Positions 37,401 to 46,455 of a stretch of 64,000 nucleotides of DNA are shown here, in pieces. The translations under genes and the position numbers were made by a program. Under the pieces are notes generated by a model. The model had not been told where the DNA came from. It was given only the letters and a program-made list of their open reading frames with translations, and did no database searches. Positions within the stretch are counted from its first letter, which is position 1. Each line of letters starts with the position of its first letter. The stretch is from REEB95 sp035934995 (GTDB taxonomy: Bacteria; Pseudomonadota; Alphaproteobacteria; ATCC43930; CGMCC-115725), in assembly GCA_035934995.1 (NCBI GenBank), contig DASYXI010000048.1:1-64000 (forward strand), written 5' to 3'.

Positions 37401-40189
37401 AACTCGTCCGCCAGGTATTGCGCGCCCATGAATACTGGCGGCTGAAGCAGCTTGCCGTCGACCTCGTGATCCTGAACGATCGTGCGCCGTCCTACATACA
37501 GGATTTGCAAAATTCGCTGGATGCGCTGGTACGCACGAATCGCTCCATCCCCAAAGCGCCGGGCGACGACGCGCGCGGCGCCGTATTCGTCCTCCGCGCC
37601 GATCTGCTCTCGAGCGAGGTTCGCGGGCTCGTGCAGACGGCGGCGCGGGCGGTGCTCCGTGGTGGCTACGGCACCCTCGCCGAACAGATCAATTGGGCGC
37701 GCGACCGCAAGCCGCCGACCGCACCGCCGACTTGGCGCATCGCGGCAAGCGCCGCGCCGGAACCAAAATCGCCGCGGCAGTCGCTGGAATACTTCAACGG
37801 GCTCGGCGGCTTCGGCGCTACGGGACGCGAATATGTGACGATCCTCGAAGGAGCAGACTGCACGCCAGCACCGTGGATCAACGTTATCGCCAATTCGTCG
37901 TTCGGTTTTCAGGTTTCCACCGAAGGCGGCGGTTTCACCTGGGCGCTCAACAGCCAGCAGAACCAGCTTACACCCTGGTCGAACGATCCCGTCAGCGATA
38001 TGCCCGGCGAGGTGCTCTATGTGCGCGACGAAGAGACGGGCGAAGTGTGGAGCGCGACCGCGCTGCCGATCCGCGAGAAGGAATCGCCCTATACCGTGAC
38101 ACACGGCCTCGGTTACAGCCGCTTCGAGCATTCCGCACACGGTGTAGGGCTCGAACTTCAGCAATATGTCCCGATCGACGATGCGATCAAGATTTCACGG
38201 CTGAAGATCACCGATCATTCGGGGCGCGTTCGTCGTCTTTCGGTCACGGCGTATGTGGAGTGGGTGCTCGGCGCTTCGCGCACTGCGACAGCACCTTTTG
38301 TCGTGACAGAGATTGATCCGAAAACCGGCGCCATGTTCGCTCAGAATCCGTGGAGCAATGACTTCGGCGAACAGGTCGCATTCGTCGATCTGGCTGGCCG
38401 GCAAGCGACATGGACCGGCGACCGCTCAGAATTCATTGGACGCGACGGCACGCTCGACCGGCCCCTGGGATTGACGCAGGGCACACAACTTTCCGGTCGC
38501 GTCGGTGCCGGGCTCGATCCTTGCGGTGCCTTACAAACGCGCGTGACGCTTGGCGCGCTCGGCTCGGTTGAGGTGATTTTCTTCCTGGGTGAGGCGGCGA
38601 GTCGCGCGGAGGCACAATCTTTGATTGCCAAAAATCGCGCCGCCGATCTTGACGCGATCTTCGCTGCCGTCACCAAGCAGTGGGACGACGTCACGGGCGC
38701 GATCCAGGTGAAAACGCCGGACCGTACGCTGGACATCCTCGTGAACCACTGGCTGCCTTATCAGACGCTGTCGTGCCGGGTGTGGGCGCGGACGGCATTC
38801 TATCAGGCAAGCGGCGCTTACGGCTTTCGCGATCAACTTCAGGACGTGATGGCGCTCTGTGTATCGCGACCGGATCTGACGCGCGCTCACCTGCTGCGCG
38901 CGGCAGGACGACAATTTTCTGAAGGCGATGTGCAGCATTGGTGGTCGCCCGATACCGGCCGTGGCATTCGCACGCGTATCACCGACGATCGAATATGGCT
39001 CGCTTATGTCACCGCACATTATGTCGGGATCACCGGCGATCTCGCGCTGCTCGATGAGATGGTTCCATTCCTCGACGGGCCGGTTCTTCACGATGGTCAG
39101 CATGACGCATTCTTTCAGCCGACAACTTCCACAATGCAGGCAAGCGTGTTCGAGCATTGCGCGCTGGCGCTCGACACGAGCCTCGCTACCGGCGCGCATG
39201 GCTTGCCGCTCATGGGAACCGGCGACTGGAACGACGGTATGGATCGGGTCGGCGAAGGCGGAAAGGGCGAAAGCGTGTGGCTTGGCTGGTTCCTCCATGC
39301 GACGCTGGTGACATTCGCGCGGCTCGCGGATCGGCGACACGATGGCCGCGCGCATGACTGGCTGGAACACGCGGCCGCTTTGAGGGGCGCGTTGGAACAG
39401 CATGGCTGGGACGGCGATTGGTATCGCCGCGCTTATTTTGACAATGGCATGCCTCTGGGATCAGCGTCGAACAGCGAATGCCGCATCGATTCCATCGCGC
39501 AATCGTGGAGCGTGATCTCCGGCGCAGCCGAGCCTGCACGCGCCGAGCGTGCCATGGCGGCAGTCGACAAATATCTTGTATGGCGCGACGATCTGCTGGC
39601 GCTGCTCTTGACACCGCCCTTCGACCACGCCGGGCCCGACCCGGGCTATATCAAAGGCTACCCAACTGGCATTCGCGAAAATGGTGGGCAATATACCCAT
39701 GCTGCGGCTTGGTCGGCGTTGGCATTCGCGCGGCTCGGCGATGGCGACAGAGCGTTCGAATTGTTGTCATTGCTCAATCCGATTAATCACACCAATAACC
39801 CTACAAGTGTTCACCGTTATAAGGTGGAACCGTATGTCGTCAGTGCCGATATCTATTCTGTGCCGCCACATGTTGGACGCGGGGGTTGGACTTGGTACAG
39901 CGGATCGGCGGGGTGGATTTATCGCGTGGCGCTTGAGAGCATCCTCGGTTTCCGATTGCAGGGCAGCAATCTGCTCATCGACCCCTGTATTCCTAAGACA
40001 TGGCCCGGCTACGAAATCTCGTTCCGCCGCGGCAGCTCACGCTACGATATCCGCGTCGAGAATCCGTTGGGAATCTCCCGCGGCGTTCTCGCGATCAAAC
40101 TCGATGGAGAGATGTTGTCGAGAACACCCGCATTGATCCCAGTGACCGATGACGGGGCAAGCCACAGCGTGACAATCGTACTGGGATGA
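31457..40189 (+). CDS. ndvB: Cyclic beta-1,2-glucan synthase (NdvB/ChvB/Cgs type)
   Basis: A giant inner-membrane enzyme of 2,910 residues that makes cyclic beta-1,2-glucan from UDP-glucose for the periplasm. Hydrophobic helices (about 410-470) precede a processive GT84 domain: the DxD-like LDADTRMP near 631 and the [QR]xxRW motif QHRWARGDW near 779. Further membrane helices lie at about 815-1000. The C-terminal half has GH94-like modules setting ring size, with GTGDWNDGMDRVG near 2588. The length agrees with Brucella and Agrobacterium homologues (about 2,800-2,870), so it looks complete. Start is TTG 31457 with AAGG upstream. Confidence 0.93.
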   Translation: MGYSNPTGSSKRAAAFAPVDEPIRAELFSVERLEQHAASLAAAQRVSEKRNGASRRATRLYADTKVLVAAYRSIVGATRAHQPITLAAEWLLDNFHIVDEQIREIKDDLPPGFYRMLPKLADGPLAGYPRVFGVAWALIAHTDSAFDVLKLTRLVAAYQRVQPLTIGELWAIAITLRITLVENLRRLAEAIVMRLDASCQADALMDRILGTKTSSGETAATVMHSLDQIPWSTAFAVQLAERLRDRDPNVTPALQWLNKKLSAEGTTTDQIVRDEVQRQSAMNVTVRNVITSMRLISTINWAEWFESVSLVDVALRAASDFAAMDFTTRDLYRRAIEEVARNSGHDEIEIAQLAIAAATQAANVAARTNAPLGRECDPGYYLISKGRQGFERRLASRVPLGRRLFHAIAASGIYGYAGMIALVGAVVLGFGLVGTTYGGLSGWVIALFTVLGAVPASDVAVALVNRLITQNVGAVPLPGLELREGVPADLRTIVVVPTMLTTRESIDGQIERLEIHYLSNADDNLHFALLSDWADSSTEISATDERLVGAAAEGIARLNRQYGRANAGSRFFLLHRRRVWNKGEDRWIGWERKRGKLHELNRLLRGATDTTFLNVDGKPALLPAVRYVITLDADTRMPIGAAKRLIGKMAHPLNRPRFDRRLDRVVEGHGILQPRVTPSLPIGREGSLFQRAFSGPNGLDPYAFAVSDVYQDLFEEGSYVGKGIYEIDIVERAMQEKIPDSTVLSHDLLEGIFTRAGLASDIEFVEEFPSRYDVASARQHRWARGDWQLLPWLFGRGPGRHDNSERRALPVAGRWKLLDNLRRSLSAPAALLAFIVGWLQPFDAALAWTAFLLFTLAFPPLLPAIAGIVPKRTGVSLRNHLNGIRKDLAIGFLQSAFLVTFLAHQAWLMVDAVMRTLYRLFIARRRLLEWTTAAQSGEDAQFDSRALGVQLLASVAFAVAVGVVIVLIGDQTWLLAAPFAALWVFSPIVARLASLPPPVTGHLSVTAADAHALRLIARRTWRFFEIFVTAEDNMLPPDNFQEEPHPVVAHRTSPTNIGLYLLSAVVARDFGWLGTFETLDRLEATFATMGKLERFRGHFYNWYDTRSLRALEPKYISSVDSGNLAGHLIALGNACREIVAGPAFNPRWSYGLKDTISLLAESLRANPHQPLLSTLLAAIDEFGSLLAHQPGDAVALAGLMDELVRRADAIAEIAKDSADERAYDVPIWANALRASVYAHRHDFETLMPWAGIVARDAALFVGGPDLSELAKVPTLERLPQVCDAVLRSLEERKTDPLGNNPNTAALIIALEKSGQAVRLLLHRLVTLAETSKTMATAMEFGFLFNLDRQLLSIGYRGADGSLDSNYYDLLASEARLASFVAIAKGDVPARHWFRLGRTLTPIDGASGLISWSGSMFEYLMPSLVMRAPAGSLLEQTNRLIVRRQIEYGEELGIPWGMSESEYNARDIEQTYQYSGFGVPDLGFKRALGENTVVAPYATALAAMVDPAAAVRNFKRLEALGARGQYGWYEAIDYTRSRVPDGAEFIVVRAYMAHHQAMSLVAVGDALQDGAMRARFHAEAFVQAAELLLQERMPRDVALARQPPERTTEAVEAAGLLPDVQRRYTSAHSRVPRTQLLSNGRYSVMVTAAGSGYSRWRDVAVTRWREDTTCDGWGSYIFLRDVHSGDVWSAGYQPCGAEPDTYNVIFAEDGAQIARRDGLIGTVLEIAISPEDDAEVRRISITNHGIRAREIDVTSYAEIALARPSDDLAHPAFSKLFVETEFVPGLGAILATRRRRSDGDPQIWAAHLVVVEGEIVGGVQFETDRARFLGRGRTIRASAAVHDGWPLSDTAGAVLDPVFGLRQRVRIPGGDTARLAFWTMAAPTREAVLDLADKHHDAMAYERAATLAWTQAQMQLHHLGISTDDAHLFQRLANHVLYSDPALRPSQDILKRGARKSSALWAQGISGDLPIVLVQIVEGDDLELVRQVLRAHEYWRLKQLAVDLVILNDRAPSYIQDLQNSLDALVRTNRSIPKAPGDDARGAVFVLRADLLSSEVRGLVQTAARAVLRGGYGTLAEQINWARDRKPPTAPPTWRIAASAAPEPKSPRQSLEYFNGLGGFGATGREYVTILEGADCTPAPWINVIANSSFGFQVSTEGGGFTWALNSQQNQLTPWSNDPVSDMPGEVLYVRDEETGEVWSATALPIREKESPYTVTHGLGYSRFEHSAHGVGLELQQYVPIDDAIKISRLKITDHSGRVRRLSVTAYVEWVLGASRTATAPFVVTEIDPKTGAMFAQNPWSNDFGEQVAFVDLAGRQATWTGDRSEFIGRDGTLDRPLGLTQGTQLSGRVGAGLDPCGALQTRVTLGALGSVEVIFFLGEAASRAEAQSLIAKNRAADLDAIFAAVTKQWDDVTGAIQVKTPDRTLDILVNHWLPYQTLSCRVWARTAFYQASGAYGFRDQLQDVMALCVSRPDLTRAHLLRAAGRQFSEGDVQHWWSPDTGRGIRTRITDDRIWLAYVTAHYVGITGDLALLDEMVPFLDGPVLHDGQHDAFFQPTTSTMQASVFEHCALALDTSLATGAHGLPLMGTGDWNDGMDRVGEGGKGESVWLGWFLHATLVTFARLADRRHDGRAHDWLEHAAALRGALEQHGWDGDWYRRAYFDNGMPLGSASNSECRIDSIAQSWSVISGAAEPARAERAMAAVDKYLVWRDDLLALLLTPPFDHAGPDPGYIKGYPTGIRENGGQYTHAAAWSALAFARLGDGDRAFELLSLLNPINHTNNPTSVHRYKVEPYVVSADIYSVPPHVGRGGWTWYSGSAGWIYRVALESILGFRLQGSNLLIDPCIPKTWPGYEISFRRGSSRYDIRVENPLGISRGVLAIKLDGEMLSRTPALIPVTDDGASHSVTIVLG

Positions 40190-40202
40190 AAGCCGCAACA
40201 AT

Positions 40203-40571
40203 TTGACTGCCCAGACAAGTCCGCTGGCGGGAAAACTCGCCCCAGCATCGACCCTTGTCAATGTGTCGCGATTGGTAACGGCTTACTTCGCCGCAGTGCC
40301 AGACCCCGCGATTCCGACGCAGCGCGTGTCCTTCGGCACCTTGGGGCACCGCGGCTCGGCCTTCGAATGCGCGTTCAACGAGGCGCATATCCTGGCGATC
40401 GCGCAGACCATCTGCCTCTGCCGGCATCGCGCAGGAATCGACGGACCATTGTTCGTTGGCATGGACGTGCACGCGTTATCGGAGCCAGCGTTCGCAACCG
40501 CCTTGGAGGTATTCGCGGCCAATGGCATCGAGACGACGATCGACGCCGCCGGTGGGTACACGCCAACCTGA
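40203..40571 (+). pseudogene. pgm: Truncated phosphoglucomutase (N-terminal 122 residues only)
   Basis: The reading frame matches the start of the alpha-D-glucose phosphoglucomutase family: VSFGTLGHRGSAFECAFNE, ILAIAQTI, GPLFVGMDVHALSEPAF and ANGIETTIDAAGGYTPT. It stops at TGA 40569 exactly where the conserved block continues in intact enzymes (about 545 residues). The catalytic serine loop and three of the four domains are missing, and I find no continuation downstream in any frame. Start would be TTG 40203, 14 bases after the glucan synthase stop. Phosphoglucomutase supplies the UDP-glucose precursor, so this may be the relic of a former cgs-pgm operon. Confidence 0.8.
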
Positions 40572-40725
40572 TGGGGTTTTCGACAACGCTAAAGCGGAAA
40601 TATTTATTTCTTGAATAGGGCTGCGATCGCAGAGGGTTATTAGACGATTCGCGAAGGCCGGTGAGCCTCATGGTGGTTTCCTAGTTGTAATTGGCGACCC
40701 ATCGCCCCACGTGGTGAAAGGCACA

Positions 40726-40752
40726 TCGGCACTCTCGATCAGACAGTGCCAA
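40726..40752. promoter_or_regulatory. CIRCE element (HrcA operator) before groES
   Basis: TCGGCACTC-N9-CAGTGCCAA closely follows the CIRCE consensus TTAGCACTC-N9-GAGTGCTAA, with the invariant GCACT...AGTGC core and 9-base loop. It lies 34 bases before groES. The repressor HrcA would hold the operon off until heat shock titrates it away. No hrcA lies in the window, so a host HrcA is presumed. Confidence 0.75.
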
Positions 40753-40786
40753 ATTCTCGCAAAATTCTGGTCCGAGGAGACGATCA

Positions 40787-41101
40787 ATGAAATTGCGTCC
40801 GCTGCAGGACCGCGTCCTGATCCGTCGTGTCGAGCAGGAGGCGAAGACCTCCGGCGGCATCATCATTCCCGACACCGCCAAGGAAAAGCCGATGGAAGGC
40901 GAAGTCGTTGCCGTCGGGTCGGGCGCGCGCGATGCGAATGGCGTGCTGCACGCCCTCGACGTTAAGGCAGGTGACCGCGTGCTGTTCGGGAAGTGGTCGG
41001 GCAGCGAGATCAAGCTCGATGGCGAGGACCTCATGATCATGAAGGAATCCGACATCCTGGGTGTGATCGACCGGGTCGTCGCGAGGAAGAAAGCCGCTTA
41101 A
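40787..41101 (+). CDS. groES: Co-chaperonin GroES
   Basis: A 104-residue GroES with the family opening KLRPLQDRVLIRRVEQEAKTSGG, the mobile loop around TSGGIIIPD, and a C-terminal LMIMKESDILGVI. It caps the GroEL ring for protein folding. GAGGAG sits upstream of ATG 40787. It is followed after 16 bases by groEL. The pair is carried on the island, so the host probably has its own chromosomal groESL elsewhere; that cannot be tested here. Confidence 0.96.
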   Translation: MKLRPLQDRVLIRRVEQEAKTSGGIIIPDTAKEKPMEGEVVAVGSGARDANGVLHALDVKAGDRVLFGKWSGSEIKLDGEDLMIMKESDILGVIDRVVARKKAA

Positions 41102-41117
41102 CAATTGGAGACGGAAC

Positions 41118-42749
<1,632 letters not shown>

Positions 42750-42779
42750 CCTCTCGCCGACACAAGGAGGAGCGCGAGG

Positions 42780-42824
42780 ATGTATCCGGATCATCCTCCG
42801 GCTGGTGGCCTGCCAGCTCCCTAA
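42780..42824 (+). CDS. Possible 14-residue peptide after groEL
   Basis: A mini-frame MYPDHPPAGGLPAP with AAGGAGG 9 bases upstream. The strong ribosome-binding site is the only evidence. It could equally be the start of a decayed gene or a leader for the next one. Confidence 0.25.
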   Translation: MYPDHPPAGGLPAP

Positions 42825-42906
42825 GGTGGCCACCGCGGAAGCGTCACGATTCCGACAGGAACTTGCCTTCCGATGTTCATCGAAGGATCAAGGATCGAGG
42901 ACGCCC

Positions 42907-43365
42907 ATGACCATGCGAACGAGCAGCAACACCGTTACATTCCTGCACCCGTTCAAGCTCAGCGGAGTGGACGATGTTCAGCCTGCCGGACGCTACGTCG
43001 TTGAAACCGATGAAGAGCTGCTTCAGATCATATCGCATACAGCCTACCGGCGGCTTTCAACTTTTATTCGCCTGCCTGGAAGATCCGGTAGCACGGAGTG
43101 GGCTCGGATCGTCGACGTAGAGCCTACGGAGCTGGCCACAGTTCTGGCAAGCGACGTTCGAGTGCAGGACGTAGCGCCGCTGCTGGCTGACCGCACTGCT
43201 ACCGCGCCTCGGAGAAGAAGGCGTGGCGCACGGGAATTCATGATGAACGGCTGGAAACATTGGTTGGCTCTCAACGCAACGGAACTGAAATTGACAGCAC
43301 TGATCGGCGGCGCGCTCTTGGCAGGTTTGTTCGTCGCGAGCGGCGGCGCTTGGCAACGATCATAA
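42907..43365 (+). CDS. Hypothetical protein with C-terminal membrane helix
   Basis: A 152-residue protein of unknown function. Residues 8-100 form a compact domain (FLHPFKLSGVDDVQPAGRYVVETDEELLQ...). An arginine-rich stretch (about 100-110) and one transmembrane helix (about 128-146) end it, so it is probably tail-anchored with the domain in the cytoplasm. GAGGA six bases before ATG 42907 supports the start; a second ATG follows two codons later. It lies in line with groESL and two further small genes. I have an impression of similar rhizobial proteins but cannot name a family. Confidence 0.65.
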   Translation: MTMRTSSNTVTFLHPFKLSGVDDVQPAGRYVVETDEELLQIISHTAYRRLSTFIRLPGRSGSTEWARIVDVEPTELATVLASDVRVQDVAPLLADRTATAPRRRRRGAREFMMNGWKHWLALNATELKLTALIGGALLAGLFVASGGAWQRS

Positions 43366-43391
43366 GCGGTGCAAGTCATCGGAGGCGCAAA

Positions 43392-43853
43392 ATGGCCCTG
43401 CGTCCGCAATTTTCACTGATTCATTCCGAATTCAACGAATTTCTCTTCGCGCCCGTTGGCGAGGAAGAACATGGTCCGCTGACGGTGCTTTCGGCATTGA
43501 CGCGGCTCGGAGTCGATCCGTGGCGGGAGGCCGCCCGGCTGTCAGATTTGCCCAGGGCGGCGGCCGCTCAGGCGCTCGCCGCGATAATTGCTGCGCTCCC
43601 TGAAGGGGACTGGAAGATGACCGATTCATCGGCAATCGCCGATCGCCTGGTGCAACGCTTACCAACGCACAGCGTCCGTACCGCCACGCCACCACAGGGC
43701 GAACGAGGCCGGGATAAAAAGGCGAGATTGAGAGTTGCGATCGGGCTGATTTGCGTTGTCGCCGCCGCGGCCGTCTTCCTTGCCGGGTCGTATTTCCGGG
43801 CGGAGCACCCGTCCGAACCTGCTCCGAACCCGGTCTCGTCGATGCAGCGGTAG
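43392..43853 (+). CDS. Hypothetical tail-anchored small protein
   Basis: A 153-residue protein. The N-terminal 70 residues (FNEFLFAPVGEEEHGPLTVLSALTRLG...) look like a folded helical domain. A polar, basic linker leads to a transmembrane helix (about 113-133) and a short Pro-rich tail. GGAGG six bases upstream fixes ATG 43392. It follows the previous small gene by 26 bases with the same layout of soluble domain, basic linker and single helix, so the two probably act together at the membrane. Function is unknown. Confidence 0.65.
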   Translation: MALRPQFSLIHSEFNEFLFAPVGEEEHGPLTVLSALTRLGVDPWREAARLSDLPRAAAAQALAAIIAALPEGDWKMTDSSAIADRLVQRLPTHSVRTATPPQGERGRDKKARLRVAIGLICVVAAAAVFLAGSYFRAEHPSEPAPNPVSSMQR

Positions 43854-44018
43854 CGGTTCGAAGTCGCGCTGATCGCCGGACCAGCCAAAGTGGCAGGTTT
43901 GAGTCGTTTAAATCGAAGACCGAGGGTCGCGAATTCGCGGAAGTTTATATGCGACGCCGTCTCGACAAACCCAGGCGGTCGGACGGATGCCGTCAAATAA
44001 TGACAGGCTTTGGGACCA

Positions 44019-44216
44019 CTAAGTTCCCCTTGTCACCCGCAATTGCCCGACGTCGGTAATCGAAAGGCCACCAACAGCCTCTCAAGCATAACCGAGACTG
44101 AGCAGTTTCGCCGCGTGTTGCGCGGGGATGGTTTGCCATCTAAGTCCCTTGGATAATTCCCGAAGGGATTCAAATTCGACCGATGAGAGAGGACCATTAA
44201 GGTCAAAGATTGCCAT
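44019..44216 (-). pseudogene. Small winged-helix-like gene with an in-frame TGA
   Basis: Minus-strand frame from ATG 44216. The first 44 codons (MAIFDLNGPLSSVEFESLRE... to LLSLGYA) end at TGA 44084-44082. The same frame continues without interruption as EAVGGLSITDVGQLRVTRG to TAG at 44019. The second part is the usual C-terminal wing of such small regulators (GGLxITxxGxxR). A single CGA-to-TGA change would explain it. Read-through cannot be excluded. The region otherwise is the 560-base spacer 43854-44417. Confidence 0.55.
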
Positions 44217-44417
44217 ACAGCCAATATGGCATGCCCCGGAAACAAACCGAAGGGGCGGTATATTCAAGCTAGCCCGCTACCTCAAGTCGGGTCATCCACG
44301 AGCTTGTTGCATGTTGAGCGGCGCATAACCACATCAACGCTATCGCCGGCTACGCTGATAGGCGCCGGCGACTGAGAGAGGCCAGGGCTCCCGCCTGACA
44401 AAGAAGGGGTGCGTGCC

Positions 44418-44507
44418 ATGTCCTCGTGGTTTGTCCCGCCTATCGTCATTCCCATTTTGCTCACTGCCATGGTCGTGGCCTACGCGCTTTATCGCGCGTA
44501 TGCGTGA
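44418..44507 (+). CDS. 29-residue single-helix membrane peptide
   Basis: MSSWFVPPIVIPILLTAMVV plus a short AYALYRAYA tail, almost entirely one transmembrane helix. It starts at ATG 44418 with AAGGGG nearby upstream and stops 15 bases before the zinc-finger gene. Hydrophobic peptides this short are easily missed. Expression is unproven. Confidence 0.45.
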   Translation: MSSWFVPPIVIPILLTAMVVAYALYRAYA

Positions 44508-44522
44508 TCAGGCGAGGCTCAA

Positions 44523-44759
44523 ATGTCGAGCCGCTATCCGAAATTCCGGAACGACCATGGGCTTGCGGAAATCCGGATCGGCGCGCGGGAATTTCTCTGC
44601 ATTGGCGTATCGCCACCACAAGATCACCCGCACGTTTACATCAACATGGGTGATCAAGACAAAATTCTGTGCCCCTACTGCGCGACCCTGTTTCGCTTCG
44701 ATCCGCTATTGGGGCCGCGCGCAGCAGATCCATCGGACAGTCTACACGTCGATCCTTAA
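44523..44759 (+). CDS. CHCC-type zinc-finger protein
   Basis: A 78-residue protein of the zf-CHCC family, related to the C-terminal domain of mitochondrial complex I subunit NDUFS6. Zinc ligands appear as C26, H35 (or H37), C50 and C53, in the frame REFLCIG...HPHVYINMGDQD...ILCPYCATLFRF. Bacterial members are small, soluble and of uncertain role. Being paired with a 29-residue membrane peptide on a mobile island is unusual, since in many alphaproteobacteria this domain occurs as a core gene. Confidence 0.75.
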   Translation: MSSRYPKFRNDHGLAEIRIGAREFLCIGVSPPQDHPHVYINMGDQDKILCPYCATLFRFDPLLGPRAADPSDSLHVDP

Positions 44760-44830
44760 ATGAGCGGTTTTTCCGGATGCGTGCTGCAGCCGCGCAGTCA
44801 TTCAATCTCCCAGCATTAGGAGGATTCTCC

Positions 44831-45022
44831 ATGAGCATTTGGACAACCGTAAAGCGACTGAATCACAGACTCGACTGCTGGTCAGCGCATGAGGCCGACA
44901 AGATCGTGGCGAACCTCGACCGTACCGGCGACGGGAATAGGGGGACACCAAGAGGTACGGTCAGGATACGAAGAGGCATTCAGTGTGTGGGACCTTCTCG
45001 CGAAGAACAGACGGTCCGATGA
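44831..45022 (+). CDS. Hypothetical 63-residue protein
   Basis: It begins at ATG 44831 behind a strong AGGAGG spaced 7 bases. The first 33 residues (MSIWTTVKRLNHRLDCWSAH...) look helical and protein-like. The rest (GTPRGTVRIRRG...) is low-complexity basic and may be read after a deletion, so the gene could be truncated. No family is recognised. Confidence 0.4.
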   Translation: MSIWTTVKRLNHRLDCWSAHEADKIVANLDRTGDGNRGTPRGTVRIRRGIQCVGPSREEQTVR

Positions 45023-45398
45023 GCGCGAGCCGTCCAAAGGAAAGTAAGCGAAGAGACGGCGCGTCGTGAGCGTCACCGTGCCGGGGCATTGGCATGATGT
45101 GCTTGAGTGGTAGTTCGGCGGCTGCGGGAGGGTGAGAACTTACGGGAGAATTGCGAGATCAAAATGAGTCTGCCACAGGGAAACACGGGAGTACGTGTGG
45201 CGCCGTCACATGCGTGAGGACTCTCGGGGAACTCGGGATCAAAAAACACAAATCTCCCCCGCGCTTTTTTGCAAACAAGGGAGTGCAGTTTGTGCGTGAG
45301 GGATTTTGGAAGGACTCAGAGTCCAAAACCGGCGATTTGTGGCTTCTTGTGTCCACGGCAAGTGTTTGATAAACCATTGAATTAAAATACAAATCTGG
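45023..45398. other. Right-end island DNA with candidate integrase sites, no clear gene
   Basis: This 376-base stretch is comparatively AT-rich. It contains GTGAGGACT at 45214-45222 (shared with the left end) and a perfect GGACTC-A-GAGTCC palindrome at 45312-45324. A frame of 72 codons from TTG 45151 has no ribosome-binding site and is not accepted. The features fit an attachment-site arm region. Confidence 0.45.
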
Positions 45399-45436
<38 letters not shown>

Positions 45437-45452
45437 ATCCGGGGGCGCGCCG

Positions 45453-45482
45453 GACATACACGAGCCGCGCCCGGCTTGGCAA
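45453..45482 (-). promoter_or_regulatory. Original tRNA-Thr promoter, left outside the island
   Basis: On the minus strand TTGCCA-N18-TATGTC ends 16 bases before the 5' end of the partial tRNA, the right distance for a tRNA promoter. It would now transcribe a 38-base tRNA fragment and run on into the island. The hexamers are plausible but not perfect. Confidence 0.45.
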
Positions 45483-45532
45483 GGCGTCTTGCCCGTCTTG
45501 ACGCGGCGGCACGACCGCCGCAACTCTGAGCC

Positions 45533-45745
45533 ATGAGCGTTAAAGAGCGGCAAATGCCAGGGCAAAGCGACTCGGGCCCCGCCACGCAAGCGGCAAAAGA
45601 ACAGAATCCCAAGGCCGCAGCCAAGCAAGCGCGGCTTGCCGAAGCGCTGCGCGCCAATCTCGGCCGACGCAAGGCGCAGGCGCGCGCCCGCGCGCCGGAT
45701 GGCGACGCTGCCGTGCCGCCGGCCAAACCGCCGCGTTCCGCTTGA
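45533..45745 (+). CDS. Small basic conserved protein
   Basis: A 70-residue hydrophilic protein with a helical AAAKQARLAEALRANLGRRKAQARAR core. Short Lys/Arg/Ala-rich proteins of this type precede dcd or murA in many alphaproteobacteria, as I recall. Function is unknown; the basic charge might suggest nucleic-acid or membrane contact. It is the first host gene after the island and reads in the direction of dcd, 62 bases ahead of it. Confidence 0.6.
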   Translation: MSVKERQMPGQSDSGPATQAAKEQNPKAAAKQARLAEALRANLGRRKAQARARAPDGDAAVPPAKPPRSA

Positions 45746-45807
45746 GGCTTTCCGCCCCATCCATTAAACCGGGGCGGGTTAAACAGACGAGAGCGAGGAG
45801 CGCACGA

Positions 45808-46362
45808 ATGTCGATCATGCCGGACAAATGGATTCGCGAGATGGCGCTCGCCCGCGGCATGATCGAGCCCTTCGTCGAGAAGCAGACGCGCCAGGGCGTC
45901 ATCTCCTACGGCTTGTCGTCCTACGGTTACGACGCGCGCGTCGGCCGCGACTTCAAGATCTTCACCAATGTCTCCAGCGCCGTCGTCGATCCGAAGAATT
46001 TCTCGTCCGAGAGCTTCGTCGACAAGCAGACCGACATCTGCGTCGTGCCGCCCAACAGCTTCGCGCTCGCTTCGACGATGGAGTATTTCCGCATCCCGCG
46101 CGACACGCTGGTGATCTGCCTCGGCAAATCGACCTATGCGCGCTGCGGCATCATCGTCAACGTCACGCCGCTCGAGCCCGAATGGGAAGGCCACGTCACC
46201 ATCGAAATCTCGAACACCACGCCGCTGCCGGCGCGCATCTATGCCGGCGAAGGCATCTGCCAGTTCCTCTTCTTCAAGAGCGACCAGGTTTGCGAGGTGT
46301 CCTATGCCGATCGCGGCGGCAAGTACCAGAAACAGCGCGGCGTGACCCTGCCGCGGCTGTGA
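45808..46362 (+). CDS. dcd: dCTP deaminase
   Basis: A 184-residue homotrimeric enzyme deaminating dCTP to dUTP, which feeds dTTP synthesis. The family blocks GLSSYGYDARVG, ICLGKSTYARCGI, NVTPLEPEWEGHVTIEISN and YAGEGICQFLFF are all present. The ATG at 45808 follows GCGAGGAGC. Length is normal. The spacer to murA is 93 bases. Confidence 0.96.
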   Translation: MSIMPDKWIREMALARGMIEPFVEKQTRQGVISYGLSSYGYDARVGRDFKIFTNVSSAVVDPKNFSSESFVDKQTDICVVPPNSFALASTMEYFRIPRDTLVICLGKSTYARCGIIVNVTPLEPEWEGHVTIEISNTTPLPARIYAGEGICQFLFFKSDQVCEVSYADRGGKYQKQRGVTLPRL

Positions 46363-46455
46363 TCGGGTGCTCGCATTTCCGCCACAAAGCCTGCCTTATA
46401 TAGAGAGCGATTTTAGAGCGGTGCATTAACGGTTCCGGGGGCATAAGTTTCGCGC

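Noticed and set aside
45151..45369. 72-codon frame at the right end of the island
   Set aside because: TTG start without a ribosome-binding site, no recognisable fold, and it overlaps the candidate integrase-site region.
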